A stretch of DNA of 17,809 nucleotides from contig CAYMPR010000021.1 of assembly GCA_964392385.1 (NCBI GenBank), positions 1 through 17,809 of the forward strand. The letters are read 5' to 3'. The stretch is from MWEH01 sp964392385. GTDB taxonomy: Bacteria; Bacillota; Clostridia; Christensenellales; DTU072. Positions 8,194-15,407 of this stretch are shown here, in pieces. The notes below the pieces were generated by a model. It did no database searches, was not told the DNA's origin, and saw only the letters and a program-made list of their open reading frames with translations. Position 1 is the first letter of the stretch. Every line of letters begins with the position of its first letter. Made by a program: the position numbers and the translations under genes.

Positions 8194-8610
8194 TCACTCG
8201 AACTTCATAGGAATTGTCCCATCATCTAATATTTCTCTTTCTATATTCATATCAATAACATTTAGAAAAACATCAGCTACTGCACTTATAATACATTTGA
8301 AGACATGGCCTCCGAATGCACTTTCAGTAGTTGTCAAAGTAATATGAATATGTACATTTAATTCTCCTTCCTTTATAGTAACATTTCCTACCATCGAAGA
8401 AATTTCTAAATCTTCTCTTGCTATTTTTTTGGTATATGTACGTTTGTCGGCTTTTAGTAGACCTATTTCCGCATAATTAGTTGCCCCAATACCACTTATG
8501 GTAGCACACTTAATATTTTCTTTATGACAAACTGATTTTATTGATTCTATAATCTCATCGCCTGAGGTAAGCGCTAATGCTACTATATTGCCTTTTCTAA
8601 TATATTTCAT
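8194..8610 (-). CDS. PPC/DUF296 domain protein
   Basis: 138-residue protein matching the plants-and-prokaryotes conserved (PPC, DUF296) fold. Visible marks are the N-terminal GDEIIESIKSVCHKENIKCATISGIGATNYAEIG segment and the histidine pattern VHIHITL (H87, H89) followed by FGGHVF (H102), the family's probable metal site. Bacterial stand-alone PPC proteins have no agreed function; in plants the domain is attached to AT-hooks, which are absent here. ATG start with AAGGGGGG 4-5 bases upstream; TGA stop. It lies 66 bases after the GPH transporter on the same strand and may be read from that unit, or from its own promoter near the inverted repeat at 8629-8646. Confidence 0.85.
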   Translation of the reverse strand: MKYIRKGNIVALALTSGDEIIESIKSVCHKENIKCATISGIGATNYAEIGLLKADKRTYTKKIAREDLEISSMVGNVTIKEGELNVHIHITLTTTESAFGGHVFKCIISAVADVFLNVIDMNIEREILDDGTIPMKFE

Positions 8611-8628
8611 TATTCCCCCCTTCTATAA

Positions 8629-8646
8629 TACATTTTCAAAAATGTA
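8629..8646. repeat. 18-bp perfect inverted repeat upstream of the DUF296 gene
   Basis: TACATTTT, two bases, AAAATGTA. It sits just before the ribosome site of the DUF296 gene. It lacks a following T-run in either direction, so it is more likely an operator or a leader hairpin than a terminator. Confidence 0.5.
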
Positions 8647-8676
8647 ACTCTTGTAAAATTTATTTGTAAAAACTTC

Positions 8677-10353
8677 TTATTCTTTATTTTTTTTCCTTAT
8701 TTCTTCCTCTACGAATTCACCAAAAGTTAAGCTTTTTTCTTTTTCTGCTTCTTCAGAATCATTCTCTAAATAATTAGTATCGAGATAAAGAAAGCCTTTT
8801 TCAACTTTTTCTTCAAGCTGTAGTCCTTGGTCTTTTTCTATTTTACCATCTTCTATATCTCTGCGTATTGCTAATATCTGCATTATTTGGTTATGCCTTT
8901 TCTCCGACAAGTTCCAAAAAACATAAGGTATTGCATAAAGTAATGAACTAATTACCCCGAGTAAACTTGTCCAGCGGATAATAGGAGATGTTACATTGTG
9001 TATATCATAAAGTACCCTAGTATCATTTATGTATCCGAATTGACGATAAATAAAGGGAACTATATATGCAACTGCTATTCCGACTGAAGTTAGAATCATA
9101 GAAGAAAACTGTGTAATAAACCCCTCTAGTCTATCGCCAGTTTTATATTGCTGATAATCATTAATTTGTGCCATCAATGCAGGACTAATAACGATGTTTA
9201 CACCATTTACAAAAGTAATAATTAGAGACATAGCATATACTAAATATGGCTCTTGAGGGAAAATGACTATTGGAATAGTAAAGATACTTGCTAATACACC
9301 ACTTAAAATCGAAATCTTCTTTTTCCCGAATTTCTTTATTAACATCGGTGCAAGGAGCATCCCTGGAACATTCGCAGTACCCATAATAGTTATTAATATG
9401 GTTTGGCTCCATTCTGTTTTTATATAATATGTAGCAAGCCAAGCAGTGTAGCCAGTCGCTATTAAGCGAAAAACTCCAAGTGCTCCAGATAACGTTATAA
9501 TCCAAAAGAATTTGTTGTGGGCGATATGTTTTACGCCATCAAAAAACTTTACTTTTAAGGCTACATTTTTTTTAATTACCATTCTTTCTTTCGTACCAAG
9601 AGCCGTATAAAGTCCTAGAGCAAAACAAATTAATGCAAAAATAGGAATTATCCACTTTAATGCTTCTATTGTATTAATTCCCATTACAAGTATTTCCCCG
9701 CTTTGCTGATCTTTTATTGAAAAAGCATAGTTAGCAATTAACGGGAAAAGCATATGCACTAAGGAAGGTCCAAGGGAATATACGAAAGAGCCAAAAGACA
9801 TTAGTTGCGTTCTTTCTTCAGGACTTGGCGAAATTACTTGTACTAGCGTATTAAAGGATAGAGAATATATAGAAATAAAAAACTGAAGAACATTGTACAA
9901 AATAATAAACGAAATAAACATACCTAAGTAATTACTCTGCAGTGCTGCTGGTATAAAGACCGTTCCTACAAATGAAAGTATTATTGGAATTGGAAGCCAC
10001 ACTAACCAAGGTCTAAACTTTCCTAGCTTTGAATTAGTGTTATCCATTATCATACTAATAATTGGGCCCCTTAATATTGTGATAATACTAGAAATTATGC
10101 CGCTTAATACAATGTCGTTAACATTTATTCTTAATGCTGCAGCCATATATAGTCCTGCGCTAAGGGCTACATAAGCTGGTAGTGCAACTCCACCACTAAC
10201 TCCCATTCCACCAATACAATAAGCAAAATACTCCTTGTATGATAAATACTTGCCTTTTGGGGGTGTGTTCCAATATTTACGCAAAAACTTAAAAAAATAA
10301 GGTAGTTTTTCAAAAAAGTTTCTTTTTTTTGTAGTGATTGGGCAATTATCCAT
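8677..10353 (-). CDS. GPH-family (MFS) sugar transporter lacking the MelB cation aspartates
   Basis: 558-residue polytopic membrane protein of the glycoside-pentoside-hexuronide symporter family. About twelve hydrophobic segments lie between residues 40 and 490, with a hydrophilic, acidic/lysine-rich C-terminal tail (about 495-558). The family loop 2/3 signature is seen as DNTNSKLGKFRPW (104-116), and GDRLEGF marks the second-half loop. The preceding motif, which in MelB reads D-A-x-N-D-P and supplies two cation-binding Asp, reads TILRGPIIS (92-100): both Asp are absent. Coupling may therefore differ from MelB (uniport or another ion site). AAAGGG precedes the ATG. The gene follows the epimerase gene by 79 bases on the same strand. 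Substrate unknown. Confidence 0.85.
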   Translation of the reverse strand: MDNCPITTKKRNFFEKLPYFFKFLRKYWNTPPKGKYLSYKEYFAYCIGGMGVSGGVALPAYVALSAGLYMAAALRINVNDIVLSGIISSIITILRGPIISMIMDNTNSKLGKFRPWLVWLPIPIILSFVGTVFIPAALQSNYLGMFISFIILYNVLQFFISIYSLSFNTLVQVISPSPEERTQLMSFGSFVYSLGPSLVHMLFPLIANYAFSIKDQQSGEILVMGINTIEALKWIIPIFALICFALGLYTALGTKERMVIKKNVALKVKFFDGVKHIAHNKFFWIITLSGALGVFRLIATGYTAWLATYYIKTEWSQTILITIMGTANVPGMLLAPMLIKKFGKKKISILSGVLASIFTIPIVIFPQEPYLVYAMSLIITFVNGVNIVISPALMAQINDYQQYKTGDRLEGFITQFSSMILTSVGIAVAYIVPFIYRQFGYINDTRVLYDIHNVTSPIIRWTSLLGVISSLLYAIPYVFWNLSEKRHNQIMQILAIRRDIEDGKIEKDQGLQLEEKVEKGFLYLDTNYLENDSEEAEKEKSLTFGEFVEEEIRKKNKE

Positions 10354-10393
10354 AAAATTCCCTTTAATTTATTACTTCTTAACAATATACTGC

Positions 10394-10421
10394 AAGAAAA
10401 CCTTTAGGGCTCCTTCAAGGT
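10394..10421 (-). terminator. Weak terminator-like hairpin between epimerase and transporter
   Basis: Read on the minus strand, ACCTT-ga-AGG-agc-CCT-a-AAGGT followed by TTTCTT, just after the epimerase stop. The stem is imperfect and short, so it probably attenuates rather than fully ends transcription into the transporter gene. Confidence 0.4.
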
Positions 10422-10432
10422 CAGATAATAGA

Positions 10433-11644
10433 TTATCTTCCACAATTAAAGGGCTTTTTAACTAATTTAGAAATAACCTTATCACTTTCAACTAACATCC
10501 TAATTAAATGGAATGGGCCCTTATATGTATGACCTTTACATGCAGGCTCGGTAGGAAGTCCGTCACGCCTTAAATAACCAAACCACTCGCCATATTCAGG
10601 ATCAGCAAAATGCTTAAATGAATAATCATAAAACTCATCATAGAGTTCCAGATACTTATCATCACCTAAATAATTATAAAATTTAATCGCAGCAGTTAGC
10701 GCTTCTGTATGAACCCACCATAGTTTCATATCATGTTCATAAGCTTCGATGGGCTTATTTTGGATGTCTTTAAAATATAAAATTCCACCGTATTTTTCAT
10801 CTTTTCCAAACTCATAGGCTTTTTGGAAAATAACTGCAGACTTTTCAAGTAATTTTGTGTCTTTTAACATTATTGCTGCATCTGCTAAAAACCATGAAAG
10901 CTCTATACTATGTCCTGGATTAACAATTCTACCCGATGCACTTTCAAAGAAAAAATCCCCATTCTTAAGTTTGTTTTCCAGCATAAGACCAGTTTCTAAA
11001 TGATTAAATGTCATTATATCTTCAATAAGCAATTTCATGTTTTTATGATAAAGATCAATATTTTTAGGGTCTGCGCTTGCAATAACCTCCGTAACATTTA
11101 GTAGAATCATTGGATATGAAAGTGATTTTGTTTCTCTAGTCGAGGCAATAGTTTTTGGGGTAATTTTATATGGATCTGAACTTGGATCCAAGTATATAGA
11201 CATCATTAAATCATAATACTTTCGTGCTTTTTCTAAAGAGGACTTCTCATGAGTTAAAATATATCTTGAAGAATGCGTCATTACATAAAAAGCTTCTGAA
11301 AAAAAATACCTTCTTTTCCGTAGAGGTCTACCATCAGAAGTCACCGTAAAATACATTCTTCCATCACTATAATCGATGCAATATTTATCCAAAAAGTCCG
11401 TACAACTATCAGCTAATTCTTTCCAAGTTGGATTAAATCCATAGGTATTACATAAATTATAGAATGTGTATGCAGTGCGACCCTGCATCCAAACGCTTTT
11501 GTCCTCAGAATAAACCTCTCCAAACCTATCAAGACATGTTTTTATTCCACCATTTTTTTTATCAGGACCAAATTTTAGCCAAAAGGGAATAACATCTTCA
11601 AACAAAGTATTTTTAATAGAATAATCTAGACGCAAAATATCCAT
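10433..11644 (-). CDS. N-acylglucosamine 2-epimerase (AGE) family sugar epimerase
   Basis: 403-residue soluble (alpha/alpha)6-barrel enzyme of the AGE superfamily (GlcNAc 2-epimerase, cellobiose 2-epimerase, mannose isomerase). Catalytic and binding motifs visible: VWMQGR (51-56), FFSEAFYV (114-121), NPGHSIELSWFL with H245 and E248, KLWWVHTEAL with H312 and E314, and YKGPFHLIRML with H379. The usual substrates are sugars or N-acetyl sugars. KGPFH resembles the GlcNAc-epimerase end motif, but members cannot be assigned to a sugar from motifs alone. The ATG start is preceded by TTGAGG. It is first in a minus-strand unit with a GPH transporter and is transcribed from a promoter back-to-back with that of a second GPH transporter. 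No nan genes are seen, so a sialic acid role is not supported here. Confidence 0.88.
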   Translation of the reverse strand: MDILRLDYSIKNTLFEDVIPFWLKFGPDKKNGGIKTCLDRFGEVYSEDKSVWMQGRTAYTFYNLCNTYGFNPTWKELADSCTDFLDKYCIDYSDGRMYFTVTSDGRPLRKRRYFFSEAFYVMTHSSRYILTHEKSSLEKARKYYDLMMSIYLDPSSDPYKITPKTIASTRETKSLSYPMILLNVTEVIASADPKNIDLYHKNMKLLIEDIMTFNHLETGLMLENKLKNGDFFFESASGRIVNPGHSIELSWFLADAAIMLKDTKLLEKSAVIFQKAYEFGKDEKYGGILYFKDIQNKPIEAYEHDMKLWWVHTEALTAAIKFYNYLGDDKYLELYDEFYDYSFKHFADPEYGEWFGYLRRDGLPTEPACKGHTYKGPFHLIRMLVESDKVISKLVKKPFNCGR

Positions 11645-11778
11645 AATAACCTCAATTTAAAAGCTAAATTTCACAAGTTAAGTTCGAGCAATCTATTATT
11701 ACAATCCGTATTATTTTTTAATTAAGTAGCTGAAATAACTTCAAAGATTTAATCGTTAACATAATATCAATTTTAGGT

Positions 11779-11807
11779 ATTGTATCATAGAAACCCAATA
11801 TTGTAAA
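11779..11807 (-). promoter_or_regulatory. Promoter of the epimerase-transporter unit
   Basis: On the minus strand TTTACA (11802-11807), a 17-base spacer and TACAAT (11779-11784). The -35 box overlaps the opposing -35 box by five bases and lies inside the palindrome at 11793-11815. It leaves a leader of roughly 130 bases before the epimerase ATG. Confidence 0.65.
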
Positions 11808-11815
11808 TATAGGGT
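11793..11815. promoter_or_regulatory. Palindromic operator shared by divergent promoters
   Basis: ACCCAATATT (11793-11802), three bases, AATATAGGGT (11806-11815). The arms are reverse complements at nine of ten positions. The centre, base 11804, is exactly where the two divergent -35 boxes overlap. A dimeric repressor bound here would block both promoters. The cognate regulator is not in this window. Confidence 0.65.
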
Positions 11816-11829
11816 ATATAGTGTATAAT
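11801..11829 (+). promoter_or_regulatory. Promoter of the second GPH transporter
   Basis: TTGTAA (11801-11806), a 17-base spacer and a perfect TATAAT (11824-11829). The ATG is 30 bases downstream of the -10 box, with AAGGAAGG as ribosome site. Confidence 0.72.
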
Positions 11830-11859
11830 TGCTTTATATTTTTGCAAGGAAGGCACTAA

Positions 11860-13443
11860 ATGAATAATGATATCCAAGATGATTTAACAAATACAAACGA
11901 AAGTTTGAGTGACCCTAAAAATGAAATAGATATTATGTTACAAGGAAACGACATATCTAAGACTCCAGAAGATGAGATTTCAAGTAATTTCGATATAGAT
12001 CCCCAAAATAGTATTAGTTCTAGCAACAATGTAGAAGTAGAGATACTCGAAAAGAACTATCTTTCAAAATTCAATAAGTTTGGATTTGCAGCTGGTGGAT
12101 TTGGTCAAAACTTAATAATAGGTGTTGTAAATACCTATATACTCTTTTTCTTGACTGACATTGCTCGCATTGGCTTAATCGCAACCTCCGCACTTATGCT
12201 TGGTGCGCGCCTCTTTGATGCCTTCAATGACCCTATCATGGGCACCATTGTAGACAAGACACACACTAAACTAGGAAAACTTAGACCATACCTAGCTTTT
12301 GCACCAATTCCCCTTCTAATACTAACTATTTTACTTTATCTATTACCTTCCGCTATTCCTCTAGGTGGAAGAGTCGCATATTATTCCATAATTTATATTC
12401 TTTGGGGACTTGTTTATACCGTAGGAGATGTTCCTTTTTGGGGACTTGCCTCCGCTATGACACCAAACCCCAAGGAAAGAGTCGGGTTTATTACATTCTC
12501 CAGATTATTTCATTCTATAGGTGGAGCCCTTCCTATGCTCCTTTTACCACTATTTGAGATATTTTTTGGGGAAAAGAGTCCTAGTGCCTATTTTGGTATG
12601 GGTATTTTTACCGCAATAATTGGTGCAACTTTCTTTTCTCTAGCATTCTTTGGGTCAACTGAACGAGTAAAAAATAATATCCCTGCACCTTCATTTATTA
12701 ATTGTTTTAAAGAAATGTTTAAAAATAAACCTCTACTTGTAACAGTAGCTGCAAATGCTGCTGCGTTTGCTCGCGCAATACCTATTACGGCAGGATTATA
12801 TATTAGCAACTATCTAATGACAGGAAAACCCGCAGGTCTTGGCGATTCTTTTGTAAACACACTACTTGTAGCAGGATTTGGTGTAGCTGGATTTTTAGGA
12901 ATGCTTTTCACCCCAGCTTTATCAAAAAGATTTGAATATCGAAAACTATATATTTTATCCTGTATAGCAGGTGCTATTCCTATGGCTATTTTAGCTATAC
13001 TTGGATTTTTAATTGGGCCAAATATGATACTCTTTATCGTTATGTATCTCCTGATGGGCCTTCCATATGGACTAGTCGGAAATTTAAACTACGCAATGAT
13101 TGCTGAAAGCGTTGATTACGCTGAATGGAAGAGTGGCAGACGAACTGAAGGAATTAGTGCATCCATGCAAACATTTATGAATAAGATAATGACTACTTTG
13201 CAAAACGCTATGATACCTCTAATGTTGCTAATCTTTAAATTCACTGAACCCACTGATTTAGACCCATCACCTTTACAGTCCAATTTGACAAAAGCTGGTT
13301 TAATGATAATTGCCTCTGTCATACCACTAATAGCTTGGATCGTTAACATTCTAATTATTGCTAAGTATCCTTTACACGGAGAATACCGCAAGAATATGTA
13401 CGTTGAGTTAAACGCACAAAGAAAAGTGGCCGATAATCAATAA
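11860..13443 (+). CDS. GPH-family (MelB-like) cation:sugar symporter with acidic N-terminal tail
   Basis: 527-residue membrane transporter of the glycoside-pentoside-hexuronide family. The MelB-type signature is intact: RLFDAFNDPIMGTIVDKTHTKLGKLRP, residues 117-143, split here as RLFDAFNDPIMG and TIVDKTHTKLGKLRP. D120 and D124 sit at the places of the MelB cation-binding Asp55 and Asp59, so Na+ or H+ symport is likely. The second-half loop reads SGRRTEGI. The first ~66 residues are hydrophilic, rich in Asp, Asn and Ser and carry no membrane segment, which is unusual for the family. The start ATG is well placed behind AAGGAAGG. It is divergent from, and probably co-regulated with, the epimerase unit. 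Substrate unknown; a sugar related to that of the epimerase is likely. Confidence 0.87.
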   Translation: MNNDIQDDLTNTNESLSDPKNEIDIMLQGNDISKTPEDEISSNFDIDPQNSISSSNNVEVEILEKNYLSKFNKFGFAAGGFGQNLIIGVVNTYILFFLTDIARIGLIATSALMLGARLFDAFNDPIMGTIVDKTHTKLGKLRPYLAFAPIPLLILTILLYLLPSAIPLGGRVAYYSIIYILWGLVYTVGDVPFWGLASAMTPNPKERVGFITFSRLFHSIGGALPMLLLPLFEIFFGEKSPSAYFGMGIFTAIIGATFFSLAFFGSTERVKNNIPAPSFINCFKEMFKNKPLLVTVAANAAAFARAIPITAGLYISNYLMTGKPAGLGDSFVNTLLVAGFGVAGFLGMLFTPALSKRFEYRKLYILSCIAGAIPMAILAILGFLIGPNMILFIVMYLLMGLPYGLVGNLNYAMIAESVDYAEWKSGRRTEGISASMQTFMNKIMTTLQNAMIPLMLLIFKFTEPTDLDPSPLQSNLTKAGLMIIASVIPLIAWIVNILIIAKYPLHGEYRKNMYVELNAQRKVADNQ

Positions 13444-13480
13444 TTTTTATTGCTATAATATTCCGAGACAAATAATTAGA

Positions 13481-13502
13481 GGGCTATTTTTATAAACAGC
13501 CC
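13481..13502. terminator. Hairpin between convergent GPH and trpB genes
   Basis: GGGCTATTT / AAACAGCCC with a 4-base loop and one A-C mismatch. There is no strong T-run on either side, so terminator function is likely from position but not certain. Confidence 0.45.
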
Positions 13503-13517
13503 CCATAACTTTAACTA

Positions 13518-14903
13518 TTAAATATTTTCATTTTGAGGAATTTTAGGGATGCTTTCAAACCCTTTTAGAAGATCTTCATCTGACAAGTCGGAATCAACCA
13601 TAGTGCCAAGATTATAGCTTCTATATGCGCTCATATCAAAATACCCTGTGCCGGTTAAACCAAATACAATAGTTTTCTCTTCCCCCGTTTCTTTGCATTT
13701 TAAGGCCTCATCAATAGCTACTCTAATTGCATGTGAGCTTTCGGGTGCTGGTAGTATTCCTTCACAACGAGAAAAAATTGTAGCTGCATCAAATACTTCT
13801 TTTTGTCCAACAGCAACCGCCTCTAGTTCTCCATTGTGATACAATTTACTTAGTATTGGGCTCATACCATGATAGCGCAACCCGCCTGCGTGAATTGGCG
13901 AAGGAATAAACCCATTGCCAACAGTATACATTTTTAGGAGAGGGGTCATCTTACCTGTATCGCCAAAATCATATGCATACTTTCCTTTAGTAAATGAAGG
14001 GCAAGATTTGGGTTCTACAGCAATAAATCTTATTTTATTTTTGCCATGCAGCTTATCACCCATATACGGCGCAATTAATCCTCCGAGATTGCTTCCACCT
14101 CCAGCACATCCAATAATCATATCTGGAGAAATACCATATTTTTCACAGGCAGTTTTTAGCTCAAGTCCTATTATCGATTGATGAAGTAAAACATAATCCA
14201 AAACACTTCCCAATACATATCTACATTTTTCTCTACTCATACACACTTCTATTGCTTCGGAAATTGCACATCCTAGAGAACCTGTAGTTCCAGGTTTTTC
14301 TAGCCTAATTTTTCTCCCTATAGCTGTCTTATCTGATGGGGAAGGCGTGACTTGTGCACCATATGTCTTCATAACTTCTAGTCTGTCGGGTTTTTGATCC
14401 ACACTCCCCTTAACCATAAAAACATCAAGTACAATGTTGTAGAATGAACAAGCCATAGCGAGTGCAGTTCCCCATTGTCCAGCGCCTGTCTCTGTAGTTA
14501 AGCTCTTTAATCCCTGTTCTTTTGCATAATATGCTTGCGCAATTGCTGAATTAAGCTTATGCGAGCCTGAAGTGTTATTCCCTTCAAATTTGTAATAAAT
14601 TTTTGCAGGAGTATTTAAAACTTTTTCTAGATAATAAGCTCTAATTAGAGGAGATGGCCTGATCATCTTATAAAAATCAAAAACACCTTTGGGAATATCA
14701 ATATACCTATCAGTTGTGTTAAGTTCTTGTTTTGATAATTCTGATATAAAAATACCCTCTAGCTCCTCAAGTTTAATTGGTTGAAGTGTGCCTGGATGAA
14801 GAAAAGGATCGTGTTGCTCTTTCATATCTGCACGCAAATTGTACCACTGCCGTGGAAGCTCCTCTTCAGACAAATAAATTTTTGTTGGTATGTTCTTTGC
14901 CAT
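13518..14903 (-). CDS. trpB: TrpB2-type tryptophan synthase beta chain (stand-alone)
   Basis: 461-residue PLP enzyme of the TrpB-like family (TrpB2), which joins indole and serine to tryptophan. Motifs: GSHKLNSA with PLP-binding Lys116, TETGAGQWG with catalytic-type Glu138, the phosphate-binding glycine loop CAGGGSNLGG (266-275), and PAPESSHA near residue 386. The extended N-terminus (LPRQWYNLRADM) and the length separate TrpB2 from the TrpB1 that pairs with TrpA. No trpA or other trp gene is adjacent, so it may salvage free indole or work without a partner. A very strong site AAGGAGG lies 7 bases before the ATG. Expression is under a T-box leader with a Trp specifier, which supports the tryptophan role strongly. 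A generic TrpB-like annotation is the cautious alternative. Confidence 0.92.
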   Translation of the reverse strand: MAKNIPTKIYLSEEELPRQWYNLRADMKEQHDPFLHPGTLQPIKLEELEGIFISELSKQELNTTDRYIDIPKGVFDFYKMIRPSPLIRAYYLEKVLNTPAKIYYKFEGNNTSGSHKLNSAIAQAYYAKEQGLKSLTTETGAGQWGTALAMACSFYNIVLDVFMVKGSVDQKPDRLEVMKTYGAQVTPSPSDKTAIGRKIRLEKPGTTGSLGCAISEAIEVCMSREKCRYVLGSVLDYVLLHQSIIGLELKTACEKYGISPDMIIGCAGGGSNLGGLIAPYMGDKLHGKNKIRFIAVEPKSCPSFTKGKYAYDFGDTGKMTPLLKMYTVGNGFIPSPIHAGGLRYHGMSPILSKLYHNGELEAVAVGQKEVFDAATIFSRCEGILPAPESSHAIRVAIDEALKCKETGEEKTIVFGLTGTGYFDMSAYRSYNLGTMVDSDLSDEDLLKGFESIPKIPQNENI

Positions 14904-14923
14904 TTTTCTACCTCCTTATGGCC

Positions 14924-14990
14924 TGCACTCTCGTGCATTTTTATGCTTCTCCGATCTGGAGCAAAAGCCTCATAATTCTCTTTCGAGAAT
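14924..14990 (-). other. Three small tetraloop-type hairpins in the trpB 5' leader
   Basis: Between the T-box terminator and the ribosome site the minus strand folds as ATTCTC-GAAA-GAGAAT (14990-14975), GCTCC-AGATC-GGAG(A)GC with outer GCTT/AAGC (about 14968-14945), and TGCAC-GAGA-GTGCA (14937-14924). The first and third carry GNRA loops. Role unknown: mRNA protection, translation effect, or decay remnants. Confidence 0.55.
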
Positions 14991-15021
14991 AAGTCTCCAT
15001 CCATCAAGTGTTTTTAGACAT

Positions 15022-15066
15022 AAAAAAACCACGACGAACTTCGCTTGGGACGAACTTAGTCGTGGT
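15022..15066 (-). terminator. Intrinsic terminator of the Trp T-box leader
   Basis: Minus strand: ACCACGAC (15066-15059) pairs with GTCGTGGT (15035-15028), the stem extends with two mismatches through AA/TT and TTCG/CGAA, and a run of seven T follows. The left arm overlaps the 3' part of the T-box sequence, as needed for the switch between terminator and antiterminator. Confidence 0.92.
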
Positions 15067-15272
15067 GCCACCCAATTTTACAGCTTGCGCTGCCTTAGCA
15101 AGATACTATCATATCCTTTCTCTATTACGGGAGAGCCCGTCAGTAACTACTATTAATTCGCAACTGCCCTCAACAGCCCATTCATATGCCCTCTGTCCAC
15201 TTGTCGCACCAACCCAAGTCTCTCTCATCACCGATTAAGCATACTACTCTTCTGTATCAACGGTTTTTGTAT
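15022..15272 (-). promoter_or_regulatory. T-box riboswitch, tRNA(Trp)-responsive
   Basis: Leader of about 250 bases that controls trpB by sensing uncharged tRNA. Stem I: helix GTATGC/GCATAT (15244-15239 with 15189-15184), the AGAGAGA segment, and distal hairpin ACTTG/CAAGT enclosing a GGTG motif. The specifier loop reads GAA-TGG-G with TGG, the Trp codon, at 15180-15178. Stem III is ACGGG-CTCT-CCCGT (15140-15127). The T-box core TTGGGTGGCACCACG is at 15075-15061. Its tRNA-end-binding bulge is UGGC (15070-15067), which pairs with GCCA, as expected for tRNA(Trp) with discriminator G. Uncharged tRNA(Trp) should stabilise the antiterminator and allow trpB transcription. Confidence 0.93.
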
Positions 15273-15278
15273 GTGCTA

Positions 15279-15308
15279 ATACTATCACGTGCTATTTTGC
15301 TTTGTCAA
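15279..15308 (-). promoter_or_regulatory. Promoter of the trpB T-box transcript
   Basis: Minus strand TTGACA (15303-15308), an 18-base spacer and TAGTAT (15279-15284). The predicted start near 15272 is just before the first T-box stem. Confidence 0.75.
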
Positions 15309-15407
15309 GATAATTTTAAAAAGAGCTTTTGGTAAATTAATGAATATCTTCAACAAAAAATTCGGTTTTATACTAATTTCTATTTTTGATAGTGGCCCTA
15401 TTTAGCC

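Noticed and set aside
9185..9505. 106-codon minus-strand frame inside the GPH transporter gene
   Set aside because: Out-of-frame shadow on the same strand; the main frame has continuous membrane segments and family motifs.
14822..15238. Several 60-90 codon frames around the trpB leader on both strands
   Set aside because: They lie over the T-box, its terminator and the trpB 5' end, lack family resemblance and ribosome sites, and are explained by the RNA structure.
15309..15407. Terminator for the NYN gene
   Set aside because: Short inverted repeats such as ATAGGGCCACTAT occur, but none forms a stable stem followed by a T-run on the minus strand.
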